From assembly GCF_019880365.1 (NCBI RefSeq), contig NZ_CP082271.1, positions 3,720,001-3,784,000 of the forward strand: 64,000 bases of DNA, written 5' to 3'. Below are positions 52,880 through 63,231 of this stretch, piece by piece. The translations under genes and the position numbers were made by a program. Positions within the stretch are counted from its first letter, which is position 1, and each line of letters starts with the position of its first letter. Source of the DNA: Pseudomonas sp. DNDY-54 (GTDB lineage: Bacteria > Pseudomonadota > Gammaproteobacteria > Pseudomonadales > Pseudomonadaceae). The notes below the pieces were generated by a model that was given only the letters and a program-made list of their open reading frames with translations, was not told where the DNA came from and did no database searches.

Positions 52880-53104
52880 GCTGATTCGCTGAGCTGGCAA
52901 AAAGACGGGAAAGGCTACTAGGCAGAACGCGAAGGCTGCAAGCGACAGCTCGGCGGTGGTGCGGGTTATCCCAGCTCAACCCGCGATTTTCTTACGCAGT
53001 AGCGATTGCGGGTTATCGCTACTCAGTCCAGCTGAACAGCTGTTGCTCGGGTCAGCGGGCAGCGGATACTCGCATCCGTCCACGACGTGTGGCTCGACGA
53101 GACG
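52880..53104. other. intergenic region cpdA-yqiA with hairpins
   Basis: No gene was recognised in these 225 bases. AGTAGCGAT (52998-53006) pairs with ATCGCTACT (53015-53023), and CAGCTG (53029-53034) is repeated at 53037-53042 to form a second short hairpin. They may reduce read-through between cpdA and yqiA. GCATCCGTCCACGA at 53072-53085 is shared with the gap at 45 kb. Confidence 0.4.
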
Positions 53105-53920
53105 TCAATAACCTTTGACGCTGTAATCGACTTCGAAATCAATGCCGACCACGCGCGAAACGCCAGTCTCGAGCCGGCCATCGTCATGCAGCCTTAACCA
53201 GCGGTAGCCGGGCGCAGCGGTATCCACCTGGAAATCCTCGCTGCCGGGCGTGAATTGCACGCCGGTCGAAGGCGTAGCTAACAGCCGAACGCCACTGCGC
53301 CAGCTGTCGAACTCTTGATGTATATGCCCCCAAAGCACGGCTTTGACACAGTTGAAGCGATCCAGAACCTCGAACAGCGCATCGCGGTTGCGCAGCCCGA
53401 TGCCGTCCATCCAGCGACTGCCAATAGTGACAGGGTGATGGTGCAGACAGATCAGGTGCGGCCGCTCTGGCGCCTGCCGAAGGGTTTGCTCCAACAGTTC
53501 CAATTGATCATCGCGAAGCATGCCGAAAACAGACCCGGGCACCAGCGTATCGAGCATCACCACACGCCAGGCGCCAATATCGAGCACAGGCACCATCAGC
53601 TCGCTATCACCCGCAGCCTGCTGCATGGCATCCAGCTCGTCATGATTGCCCGGGCACCAACGTGCAGGCGCCCCGATTCGCTCGGAAAGCTTGCGAAATT
53701 GCTCATAGGACGCGCGCGTGCCGTCCTGAGATAGATCGCCGGTGGCCAGCATCAGGTCAACGCAGGGCTGCTCGTTCAGTACCAACTCTACAACCCGCTG
53801 CAGGCTCTCCGCCGTATCCATACCCAGCAGCTTTCCATCCGCCTCGGCAAATAGATGGCTGTCGGTCAGCTGTACGAGCAGCACCGAGTCTTTTTCAGCA
53901 GTGTGGGGCGCAGCAGCCAA
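53105..53920 (-). CDS. cpdA: 3',5'-cyclic-AMP phosphodiesterase CpdA
   Basis: A 271-residue calcineurin-like metallophosphodiesterase that hydrolyses cAMP. In Pseudomonas this tunes Vfr-dependent gene control. All metal-binding motifs are present: QLTDSHLF, ATGDLSQDG, CPGNHDELD, ICLHHHPV and LWGHIHQEFDS. The start is TTG 53920, backed by AAAGGAG seven bases before it and by the expected family length; the longer frame to 53998 is rejected. Confidence 0.94.
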   Translation of the reverse strand: MAAAPHTAEKDSVLLVQLTDSHLFAEADGKLLGMDTAESLQRVVELVLNEQPCVDLMLATGDLSQDGTRASYEQFRKLSERIGAPARWCPGNHDELDAMQQAAGDSELMVPVLDIGAWRVVMLDTLVPGSVFGMLRDDQLELLEQTLRQAPERPHLICLHHHPVTIGSRWMDGIGLRNRDALFEVLDRFNCVKAVLWGHIHQEFDSWRSGVRLLATPSTGVQFTPGSEDFQVDTAAPGYRWLRLHDDGRLETGVSRVVGIDFEVDYSVKGY

Positions 53921-54092
53921 GACCCGTCTCCTTTGGCGAAATCGCGCAGGAATTATGGTGGCTGATAGTCGCAGGGGTAAACCACGCGATGCGGGCATGC
54001 ATCACAGATCAGCTGCAAGCGAACCGCCGTGACAACTGGCTCGGCTTTGAGCACAACTTAAATCGCTATCGCCTAGAGGGGACAGTGGTGTC

Positions 54093-54539
54093 TTACAACA
54101 CAGGCTCCAGCTCATGACCACAGGCCAGGCAGTGCCCGAGCCATTCGCCGAGAAACAGGTTGAGCTGATTCTTCTCGTCTGGCTGGTGCATCTGTGCGTT
54201 GGGATAGCTATAGATGCCGCGGAATCGTCTGGCGTTTTCGGCGCTGATCACCTCCGCCATTCGAGCATCGTGATAGACGCGTACGTCCATCTGCGGGACT
54301 GGCAGCCAGGGCAGACAATCCTGCTGACTGATCTGCAGCGTCGTGGTGTAGGGGCAGGTTTCGATAACCTTGAGGACCAGCACGCCGAGCAGCCGATCGC
54401 CCTGACTCATGGCGATGCGGCGTGTATCTGGTTGGTTGCGCATTTCGGGCAGCAAGCGCATCAGCCGCAGATAATTGGCTTCGCAGGCCGATTGCAGCTC
54501 CAGCAGGTCGACACGGTACCGCTCGCGGGTTCGCCTCAT
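54093..54539 (-). CDS. yqiB: DUF1249 (YqiB) family protein
   Basis: A 148-residue protein of the YqiB family: RERYRVDLLELQSACEANY at the N-terminus and PWLPVPQMDVRVYHDARMAEVI in the middle. No function is known. ATG 54539 overlaps the nudF stop (ATGA) and has GGGAGG seven bases upstream, so it is preferred over ATG 54545. The C-terminal LGHCLACGHELEPVL is family-typical. It lies between nudF and cpdA, the same order as in E. coli. Confidence 0.88.
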   Translation of the reverse strand: MRRTRERYRVDLLELQSACEANYLRLMRLLPEMRNQPDTRRIAMSQGDRLLGVLVLKVIETCPYTTTLQISQQDCLPWLPVPQMDVRVYHDARMAEVISAENARRFRGIYSYPNAQMHQPDEKNQLNLFLGEWLGHCLACGHELEPVL

Positions 54540-55153
54540 ATCCATGCCTCCCGTATTTCATCGCGGTTCAAGGCCAGCCACTGCAGAGCAATGATAGTCG
54601 CCGCATTGTCGATCCTGCCGTCGCGTAAAGCCTTCAACGCATTTTCCAGAGACCACACGGCTGCACGAATATCTTCACCCTCCTCCTCCAGCCCGAACAC
54701 GCCGCCTGCGCCAACGCTGTTGCAGCGCCCAACGTAAAGGTGAATGCGTTCGGTGCTGCCACCCGGGGACGGGTAGTAAACCGAGACCGGCCAGAGCTCG
54801 CCAAGCTCGAGACCCGCTTCTTCGATGGACTCGCGGCGCGCCACTTCCTCGGGTTGCTCATCCTTGTCGATCAGACCAGCGACCGTTTCCACCAACCAAG
54901 GGTTGTCACCATGCACCATGGCGCCCACCCGAAACTGCTCGACCAGCACGACCTCGTCACGCTGCGGATCGTATGGCAACACACAGACCGCATCATGGCG
55001 AACGAACAGCTCGCGCTCGATCTCCGCACCCATGCCGCCGCGAAACAGACGATGGCGAAGGCGAAACCGGTCAAGGTTGTAAAAGCCACTGAAGCAGCGC
55101 TCGCGCTGGATGATCTCGACATCGCCTACGCCGGCTTGGAAAATATCGTTCAT
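54536..55153 (-). CDS. nudF: ADP-ribose pyrophosphatase (Nudix hydrolase)
   Basis: A 205-residue Nudix enzyme that splits ADP-ribose and related sugar nucleotides. The Nudix box is visible as GLIDKDEQPEEVARRESIEEAGLEL (Gly...Glu...RESIEEAG), and QFRVGAMVHGDNPWLVE precedes it. Length and the ferried RCFSGFYNLDRFRLRHRLF start match NudF. It is the first gene of the nudF-yqiB-cpdA-yqiA-parE series. In E. coli tolC lies next door in divergent orientation; here a DUF3298 gene, a repeat and thiC lie between them. Confidence 0.93.
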   Translation of the reverse strand: MNDIFQAGVGDVEIIQRERCFSGFYNLDRFRLRHRLFRGGMGAEIERELFVRHDAVCVLPYDPQRDEVVLVEQFRVGAMVHGDNPWLVETVAGLIDKDEQPEEVARRESIEEAGLELGELWPVSVYYPSPGGSTERIHLYVGRCNSVGAGGVFGLEEEGEDIRAAVWSLENALKALRDGRIDNAATIIALQWLALNRDEIREAWI

Positions 55154-55371
55154 GAACTACTCACATATCGGTTTGTTCCCGCGCCCGTCGGCACCGGGTA
55201 AGGCTGCAACCGTCACGATGTGAGCGGTTTAACTGAAGCCATCCTAGCGCGCCATTTGATCAGGCGCAGCCCTTTGCAGACCACTCGCATGGCGAAAAAT
55301 TGCTCAAAGTTCGATGACGAACTTCATACCCTGCCCGCACTCGAAACCGCACCGTCAATATCACTAGAGCC

Positions 55372-56112
55372 ATGAAATCACCTATGCCCATTCGCCAAAC
55401 CTTAGTTCTGATCTCGCTTAGCCTGCTAATCAGCGCATGCCAGCACTTTGGCGGTGAACCGCCCGTTGAGGTCCGGCAAGTCGTCAGCGAACAGCGGCCC
55501 GCGGACTGCCCTGAGACGGATGACCGCTGCCCCCTGGTCAATATCGACACTCAACTGTTCGCGACCGAGCCCGTACTCAACGCACTCATCGATGAGCGAC
55601 TGCGCAAGATGACGCTTAACAGCCCGGAAGCCACCATTCCAGCAACGCTTGAGGGCTATAAACAAGAGTTTCTGCGTGTTGCCGAGCCAGGCTGGAGCAG
55701 CTACCTGCAAGCCAAGCTGCGCGAACAGCACGGCTCGCTGCTGGTAATCGAGCTGTCGAGCTACCTGCATACCGGCGGCGCACACGGCATGCCTGGCCGC
55801 GGATTCATCAACTACGACCGCGAACAGGACCGAGAGCTAAAACTGGCCGATGTGTTATTGCCGGGCAAGGAAGGCGCATTCTGGCGAGCCGCTGCGAAAG
55901 CTCACCAGCAATGGCTGGCCGTGAACCCACAGGACGCCGAATATCTGCGCCAATGGCCCTTCCAGCAAACAGCCAATGTGGCCCTGCTGCGCAATAAGGT
56001 GCTTCTCAAATATGACGTCTACAGCATTGCGCCCTATTCGAGCGGACATCCAGAACTGGAGATCCCCTACAGCGACCTCAGCGGAATATTGAAACCTGCG
56101 TACCTGCCATAA
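55372..56112 (+). CDS. RsiV/DUF3298-type lipoprotein
   Basis: A 246-residue lipoprotein with lipobox LISAC (Cys23). The rest matches the DUF3298/DUF4163 fold found in the extracytoplasmic part of RsiV and related proteins: LLVIELSSYLHTGGAHGMPGRGFINYD, then LADVLLPGKEGAFWRAAAKAH and the final IPYSDLSGILKPAY. In RsiV this fold binds lysozyme; whether this protein binds or inhibits lysozyme is unknown. No sigma factor gene is adjacent. Confidence 0.8.
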   Translation: MKSPMPIRQTLVLISLSLLISACQHFGGEPPVEVRQVVSEQRPADCPETDDRCPLVNIDTQLFATEPVLNALIDERLRKMTLNSPEATIPATLEGYKQEFLRVAEPGWSSYLQAKLREQHGSLLVIELSSYLHTGGAHGMPGRGFINYDREQDRELKLADVLLPGKEGAFWRAAAKAHQQWLAVNPQDAEYLRQWPFQQTANVALLRNKVLLKYDVYSIAPYSSGHPELEIPYSDLSGILKPAYLP

Positions 56113-56246
56113 CGTGTCCGAGCGACATGACCCGAACAGCATGCGCAGCGAAGATTTCGCCGGCATCAACGCGTGCAAAAGACGCATAGAAACAAAGCGG
56201 CACACATCGCCGTGCTCCGCCTGCAAGCAGAAGCGACGCATCGTCC

Positions 56247-56353
56247 AGGTGGATGTAGCCAACCATCCACCTCATTGGCGTAGGGTGGATCACGCTTGAT
56301 CGATCCACCAAACGGCGGAACGGTGGATGTGAAAAAGCGACATCCACCCTACG
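56247..56353. repeat. intergenic palindromic repeat element
   Basis: A composite inverted repeat of about 107 bases. The outer arms CGTAGGGTGGAT (56279-56290) and ATCCACCCTACG (56342-56353) are perfectly complementary, with an inner pair GATCCACC (56302-56309) and GGTGGATG (56322-56329; one mismatched end). A smaller copy, AGGTGGATG (56247-56255) with CATCCACCT (56264-56272), sits just before it. The recurring GGTGGAT core resembles dispersed intergenic repeats of Pseudomonas genomes. It lies between convergent genes. Confidence 0.7.
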
Positions 56354-56375
56354 ACGTAGTGGCCGATCCTAGCCG

Positions 56376-58256
<1,881 letters not shown>

Positions 58257-58370
58257 CAGGCTGGCTCCTAGAGAATTGTCGGAGCGAACCTGAAAAACAC
58301 GGCGGGGAAAGGGCATCGGGCGCGCCGGGAATGGCGCTGAGAGAGCTTGCCTGAGGACTGGCGAGCACAT

Positions 58371-58460
58371 CTTGTTCCCTACGCAGGCCTTAACCTGATC
58401 AGGTTCAACGGGATCCGGAATTTTCCGATCTCAGCCTTCACTTCAAGGCACCCCGACAAG
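58371..58460 (-). promoter_or_regulatory. TPP riboswitch (THI element) of thiC
   Basis: Read on the minus strand this shows the thi-box parts in order: CUUGUCGGGGUGCC, GGCUGAGAUC, then UGAACCUGAUCAGGUUAA and GCGUAGGGAACAAG. The ends CUUGU and ACAAG pair as P1. The invariant CUGAGA and ACCUGAU/GUAGGGA pieces are the TPP-binding parts. It sits 114 bases before the preferred thiC start. Confidence 0.93.
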
Positions 58461-58470
58461 AACGGGGTCG

Positions 58471-58499
58471 AGTCTAATCAAGGCGACATGGGATTGCCA
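58471..58499 (-). promoter_or_regulatory. likely promoter of the thiC riboswitch transcript
   Basis: On the minus strand TGGCAA (58499-58494) and TAGACT (58476-58471) are separated by exactly 17 bases. The predicted start, about seven bases past the -10, falls at the first bases of the riboswitch, which supports the call. Confidence 0.55.
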
Positions 58500-58649
58500 T
58501 GCCGACCTGCGATCAGGGCGACCGTCGGGTCACGATCGGCTTCTTCCGTTCATCCTCATCAAGGTCCTGAACACCCTGTTCACGCGCCTTGACCGGCACG
58601 ATGACCGCGCATAGCCTTGCCCATCACTTCGCTTCAGGGAAAGACGCAC
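58500..58649. other. thiC-tolC divergent region, tolC leader
   Basis: No gene was recognised here. On the plus strand TTGACC (58589-58594) and TAGCCT (58612-58617) with a 17-base gap could be the tolC promoter. AGGGAAAG, six bases before the tolC ATG, is the ribosome site. Confidence 0.35.
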
Positions 58650-60101
58650 ATGCTGCGCAGACTCACGCTGGCACTCGCCGTGACCGCCGCCTCGTCGGGG
58701 CTGACCTGGGCCGAGACAGCACCACCACTTTCCGCCCGTACCGACCTGATCAGCGTTTACCAGCAGGCCGTAGAGAACAATGCCGATCTCGCCGCGGCGC
58801 GCGCTCAGTTCAAAGCCATCCAAGAGGTCGTGCCGCAGGCACGTGCCGGTCTGCTGCCGAACCTCAGCGGCGGGGCAGAGATGAGCAACACCCGCACTGA
58901 CGTCGACACCAGCATGGGCGCTCGGTCGCTGGAGCGCAGCGGCACCGTTTACCAGGCGACCCTGAGCCAGCCCATCTTTCGCGCTGATCGCTGGTTCCAG
59001 CTGCAGGCAGCCGAAGCCATCAGCGAGCAGGCAGCGCTGGAATATTCGATCGCCGAGCAGGACCTGATCCGCCTGACGGCCCAAGCCTATTTCGCGGTGC
59101 TACGCGCGCAGGACAATCTCGCCGCAGCCAAGGCGGAGGAGTCGGCTTTCCAGCGGCAGCTGGACCAGGCCGACGAGCGTTTCGAGGTGGGATTGTCCGA
59201 TCGGACCGACGTGCTTGAAGCCCAAGCCGGATTCGATACCGCGCGCGCCAACCGCTTGCTTGCCCAACGCCAGGTCGACGATGCGTTTCAGGCGCTGTTC
59301 ACACTGACCAACCGTGAATACTTGGCGCTAGAGGGGATCGAGCACAGCTTGCCGGTTCTGCCGCCCGTCCCGAACGACGCCAGTGCCTGGGTCAATACCG
59401 CCACTCAGCAGAACCTCGATCTCCTCGCCAGCAACCAGGCGGTCAACGCCGCTGAGGAAACTGTGCGTCAGCGACGAGCCGGTCATGCACCAACGCTCGA
59501 TGCCGTGGTGCGCTACAGCAAGGGTGATAATGACAGCCTCGGCTTTACTAACACCGGAAGCGAAGCTGCGACCGGCATCCCCCGCTATACCGGGAACGTC
59601 GAGCAACGCAGCATCGGCCTACAGCTGAATATTCCCCTCTACAGCGGCGGCCTTACGACTTCGCAAGGTCGCGAGGCCTTCTATCAGCTCACCCAGACCG
59701 AGCACCAGCGCGAGAGCTTGCGTCGACAGGTCGTTGAGTCCACTCGCAACCTACACCGCGCGGTAAACACCGATGTGGAGCAGGTCCAGGCGCGCCGTCA
59801 ATCGATCGTTTCCAATCAGAGCGCACTGGAAGCGACTGATATCGGCTATCAGGTCGGCACGCGCAACATTGTCGACGTACTGGATACTCAGCGACGCTTG
59901 TTCGCGGCGGTGCGCGACTACAACAATGCGCGCTACGACTACATCATCGACAGCCTGCGCCTGAAGCAGGCGGCCGGTACGCTCAATCCGGGCGACCTGG
60001 AAGATCTGCAACGCTATTTGAAAGCAGATTACGACCCGGACACTGATTTCCTGCCGCCTGACCTGTCAGAGAACATGGGTCGCCCGGTGCGGGTGGAATA
60101 G
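58650..60101 (+). CDS. tolC: TolC-family outer-membrane efflux channel (OpmH type)
   Basis: A 483-residue outer-membrane channel that works with multidrug pumps and type I secretion systems. A signal peptide (MLRRLTLALAVTAASSGLTWA) is followed by two outer-membrane-efflux repeats; conserved pieces are LISVYQQAVENNADLAAARAQ, LTAQAYFAVLRAQDNL, IGLQLNIPLYSGG and IGYQVGTRNIVDVLDTQR. Length and position near thiC match the P. aeruginosa TolC homologue OpmH. ATG 58650 is preferred over the upstream in-frame start because it opens the signal peptide and has a ribosome site. Confidence 0.93.
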   Translation: MLRRLTLALAVTAASSGLTWAETAPPLSARTDLISVYQQAVENNADLAAARAQFKAIQEVVPQARAGLLPNLSGGAEMSNTRTDVDTSMGARSLERSGTVYQATLSQPIFRADRWFQLQAAEAISEQAALEYSIAEQDLIRLTAQAYFAVLRAQDNLAAAKAEESAFQRQLDQADERFEVGLSDRTDVLEAQAGFDTARANRLLAQRQVDDAFQALFTLTNREYLALEGIEHSLPVLPPVPNDASAWVNTATQQNLDLLASNQAVNAAEETVRQRRAGHAPTLDAVVRYSKGDNDSLGFTNTGSEAATGIPRYTGNVEQRSIGLQLNIPLYSGGLTTSQGREAFYQLTQTEHQRESLRRQVVESTRNLHRAVNTDVEQVQARRQSIVSNQSALEATDIGYQVGTRNIVDVLDTQRRLFAAVRDYNNARYDYIIDSLRLKQAAGTLNPGDLEDLQRYLKADYDPDTDFLPPDLSENMGRPVRVE

Positions 60102-60229
60102 CGAAGCGCCCCTCAAGACAGATGTTCGCGAGCCATTGCGGCAACACTCAATTTTTCCGTAGCGGTCGATGCTGGAAGCGTGCCGCCTCTCTCCACGCGC
60201 GCCCATACGCAGGAATGTTCCGCACACGC

Positions 60230-61501
60230 TCAGCTCCCGATCAACTGCCCCAGCCCATTCAGGAGTCGATTCAGCGCGCCCTGGTTATTTTTCAATACGC
60301 GGTACCCAGCGTCCCGCGCCTGAGAGGCGTGTGCTGGATCGGACCAGAACGCCTCGATCGCCGCAGCCAACTCAGGGGCATTGTCGACTTCTTTCAGCGC
60401 GCCGGCATCCCGCAATTGCGCAGCGATGTCTAGAAAATTAAACAGATGCGGCCCTGTCAATACGGGCTTTCCGAGCGCCGCGGGCTCCAACAGGTTGTGT
60501 CCGCCCGTGGGCACAAGACTACCGCCGACAAAGGCCGTGTCCGCCAACGCGAAGAGAAACAGCAGCTCGCCCATGGTGTCGCCCAGCAGCACCTGCGTGC
60601 CTGCCAGGGGCGGCTCGCCAAGAGAACGCCGAACCGTTGTAAAGCCCTGCTTCTTGCTGAGTTCGAACACCGAGCCGAAGCGTTCCGGATGTCGAGGCAC
60701 GAGGATCAGCAAGGCGTCCGGGTGCGTGACCAGCAGTTGCCGGTGCGCGGCCAGTAATATCTCGTCTTCGCCGGTATGAGTACTGGCACCAATCCAGACT
60801 GGACGATTGCTGGCACTCCACTCTTGCCGGAGCGCCTCTGCCCGTTTCTGCAGAGCGGGGTCGATGCTGAGATCGAACTTGATCGAGCCAGTTACCTTGA
60901 CGGCAGCGTCGCGCGCGCCGAGCAGGCGAAAGCGCTCGGCCTCGGCGCCGGTCTGTGCCGCAATCAGACTCAACTCGGCAAGCATCGGCGCGGTCAGCCG
61001 AGCGAAGCGCGCATAGCCGCGGGCTGATCGCTCGGAGAGCCGTGCGTTAGCCAGCGCGACCGGGATACCACGTTGCGCGCACTGATGGATGTGGTTGGGC
61101 CAAAGCTCGGTTTCCATTACGACCGCCAGCTTTGGCTGCACACGTTGCAGGAAGCGCGACGCTGCCCAAGGGAGGTCGTAAGGCAAATAACAATGCTGCA
61201 CCGTATCGCCAAACAGCGCCTTGATACGCTCGGAGCCGGTCGGCGTCATGCAGGTGACAGTAATGGGCAAGCCCGGATGACGCGTACGAAGTTCACGGAT
61301 CATCGGCGCGGCGGCAATGCTCTCGCCAACCGAGACCGCGTGAATCCAGAGACCACCTGGTCGAAAGTCAGGCAACCCATAGGCGAAACGCTCACCGATG
61401 CGCTGGGAATAGGCGGGTGCGCGCCGCGCACGCCAAAGGAGCCGAACCACCACGACAGGCAAGGCGAGATGGAACAGCAAGGTATAGAGGGTACGATTCA
61501 T
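60230..61501 (-). CDS. waaA: Kdo transferase WaaA
   Basis: A 423-residue inner-membrane enzyme that adds two Kdo sugars to lipid IVA in LPS assembly. It begins MNRTLYTLLFHLALPVVVVRLLW with a membrane anchor, has IGERFAYGLP and WIHAVSVGESIAA in the N-terminal lobe, and in the C-terminal lobe FVGGSLVPTGGHNLLEPAALG, the GT-B donor site. Also called kdtA. The longer frame back to 61678 is leader. It converges on tolC and is divergent from the SMR gene. Confidence 0.95.
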   Translation of the reverse strand: MNRTLYTLLFHLALPVVVVRLLWRARRAPAYSQRIGERFAYGLPDFRPGGLWIHAVSVGESIAAAPMIRELRTRHPGLPITVTCMTPTGSERIKALFGDTVQHCYLPYDLPWAASRFLQRVQPKLAVVMETELWPNHIHQCAQRGIPVALANARLSERSARGYARFARLTAPMLAELSLIAAQTGAEAERFRLLGARDAAVKVTGSIKFDLSIDPALQKRAEALRQEWSASNRPVWIGASTHTGEDEILLAAHRQLLVTHPDALLILVPRHPERFGSVFELSKKQGFTTVRRSLGEPPLAGTQVLLGDTMGELLFLFALADTAFVGGSLVPTGGHNLLEPAALGKPVLTGPHLFNFLDIAAQLRDAGALKEVDNAPELAAAIEAFWSDPAHASQARDAGYRVLKNNQGALNRLLNGLGQLIGS

Positions 61502-61647
61502 GGTCGCGGAGCTTAGCAAAGGCGTCGGCGAAACGGCCACCACGGCGCCAAGCGAGGAAAAACGGCGGCACGCCGAACTTGCCTGCGTGGGAGCAGCCGA
61601 ATTAACCGCAGCGCGAATCGCTCGCTCTGCATGCCACCGGAGGCCAC

Positions 61648-61980
61648 ATGACAGGCTATATCTATCTTGCCATCGCAATCACCGCAGAAGTCATCGCGAC
61701 CACATCGATGAAAGCGCTGGACGGGTTCAGCCGGCCACTGCCACTGCTGCTGGTCGTTGTCGGCTACAGCATTTCCTTTTGGATGCTCAGCCTGGTGGTC
61801 AAGACCATTCCGGTGGGGGTCGCTTATGCCATCTGGGCCGGCCTCGGTATCGTGCTGGTAAGCGTCGCGGCGGCGCTGATCTATCAGCAGAAGCTCGATC
61901 TGCCGGCCGTACTCGGCATGGCCATGATCGTCGGCGGCGTTGTGGTGATCCAACTGTTCTCCAGCAGCACCGTCCACTGA
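61648..61980 (+). CDS. SMR-family multidrug/quaternary ammonium transporter
   Basis: A 110-residue protein with four membrane spans of the EmrE/QacE type. The essential proton-coupling Glu14 (ITAEVIATTSMKAL), Tyr40 and Trp63 (AYAIWAGLG) are in the EmrE positions. It exports cationic drugs by proton antiport as an antiparallel dimer; guanidinium or drug specificity cannot be told from sequence alone. GGAGG lies five bases before the ATG. Confidence 0.9.
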   Translation: MTGYIYLAIAITAEVIATTSMKALDGFSRPLPLLLVVVGYSISFWMLSLVVKTIPVGVAYAIWAGLGIVLVSVAAALIYQQKLDLPAVLGMAMIVGGVVVIQLFSSSTVH

Positions 61981-62055
61981 AGCGTCATATGGGCGGCGAG
62001 AGGCTGACCGGCAAGCAGTTATACTGCGCGCTTGATTTCACAACGAGGCCAGTTC

Positions 62056-63231
62056 ATGTCCGATTCCCTGAGCACTGATGTCCTGATCGTAGGGGGTGGC
62101 GTCGCCGGCCTGTGGCTGAATGCGCGCCTGCGCCGGCAAGGCTACTCGACACTTCTCGTCGAAAAAGGTGTGCTTGGCGGCGGGCAGAGCGTCAAGTCGC
62201 AAGGAATCATTCACGGCGGCACCAAGTACGCACTGTCCGGTGCGTTGACTGGCGCGTCGGAAGCCATCGCCGACATGCCACGACGCTGGCGCGAGGCATT
62301 GGCCGGCAACGGAGAATTGGACCTCTCCGGCGTGCGGCTGCTCTCCGACGCGCATTACTTGTGGTCGCCCGGCACCCTGACTGGAAACCTCACCAGCTTC
62401 TTCGCCAGCAAGGCAGTACGCTCGCGCGTTGATCAGGTTAAGGGCAGCGATCTTCCGCCGGCGCTACAAGATGCTCGATTCAAGGGCAAAGTCTATCGCC
62501 TCAGCGAGCTGGTGCTCGACGTGCCCAGTCTGATCCAGCGCCTGGCTGAGTTGGCCGGTGCCAGCCTGCTGGCGGCCGGCAAGATCGAGCCTCTGCGTGA
62601 AAACGAGGAATTAACGGGACTTTCCGTAGATGGCCGAGACATTCGTGCGCAGCGCATCGTCCTGACTGCCGGCGCCGGCAATGCCGAGTTACTGAGCGCG
62701 TTAGGGCTCGCACAGCCGGCGATGCAAAAACGTCCGCTGCATATGGTGCTCGTGAAGGCCGCCGCGCTCAAACCGCTGTATGCGCACTGCCTGGGCGGTG
62801 GCTCGAAGCCCCGGATAACGGTTACCAGCCATCCGGCGGCTGATGGGCAGTGGATCTGGTATTTGGGGGGGGACCTGGCGGAGGCTGACGGCGTTGCGCG
62901 CGACGAAGCGGGACAAGTCGCTGCTGCAAAGAAAGAGCTCGCGGAACTGGTGCCCTGGATCGATCTTTCGTCAGCACAGTGGGCCACCTTGCGCATCGAC
63001 CGCGCCGAGCCTGCCCAGTCGGCGCTCGCCAGACCGGACAATGCCTTCCTTGCCGAGCAGGGGCGGCTATTGGTCGGCTGGCCGACAAAACTGGCACTGT
63101 CTCCAGACTTCGCCGACCGTGTTCAGGCTGCGCTGGCCCGCGACGGCATTCGCCCGCAGCAGCACCCTGCGTTACCAGCGCTGCTCCGTCCGGCGATTAC
63201 AGGGCCGTTCTGGGAAGGGCTCTGGGCATGA
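62056..63231 (+). CDS. FAD-dependent oxidoreductase, DAO family
   Basis: A 391-residue flavoprotein. It begins with the dinucleotide motif VLIVGGGVAGLWLNARLRRQG, carries SVKSQGIIHGGTKYAL in the FAD domain and RIVLTAGAGNAELLSALG further on, the pattern of D-amino-acid-oxidase-like enzymes. The substrate is unknown. TATACT at 62020-62025 may be its -10 element. Its stop overlaps the ATG of the aldo/keto reductase (ATGA), so the two probably act together. Confidence 0.83.
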   Translation: MSDSLSTDVLIVGGGVAGLWLNARLRRQGYSTLLVEKGVLGGGQSVKSQGIIHGGTKYALSGALTGASEAIADMPRRWREALAGNGELDLSGVRLLSDAHYLWSPGTLTGNLTSFFASKAVRSRVDQVKGSDLPPALQDARFKGKVYRLSELVLDVPSLIQRLAELAGASLLAAGKIEPLRENEELTGLSVDGRDIRAQRIVLTAGAGNAELLSALGLAQPAMQKRPLHMVLVKAAALKPLYAHCLGGGSKPRITVTSHPAADGQWIWYLGGDLAEADGVARDEAGQVAAAKKELAELVPWIDLSSAQWATLRIDRAEPAQSALARPDNAFLAEQGRLLVGWPTKLALSPDFADRVQAALARDGIRPQQHPALPALLRPAITGPFWEGLWA

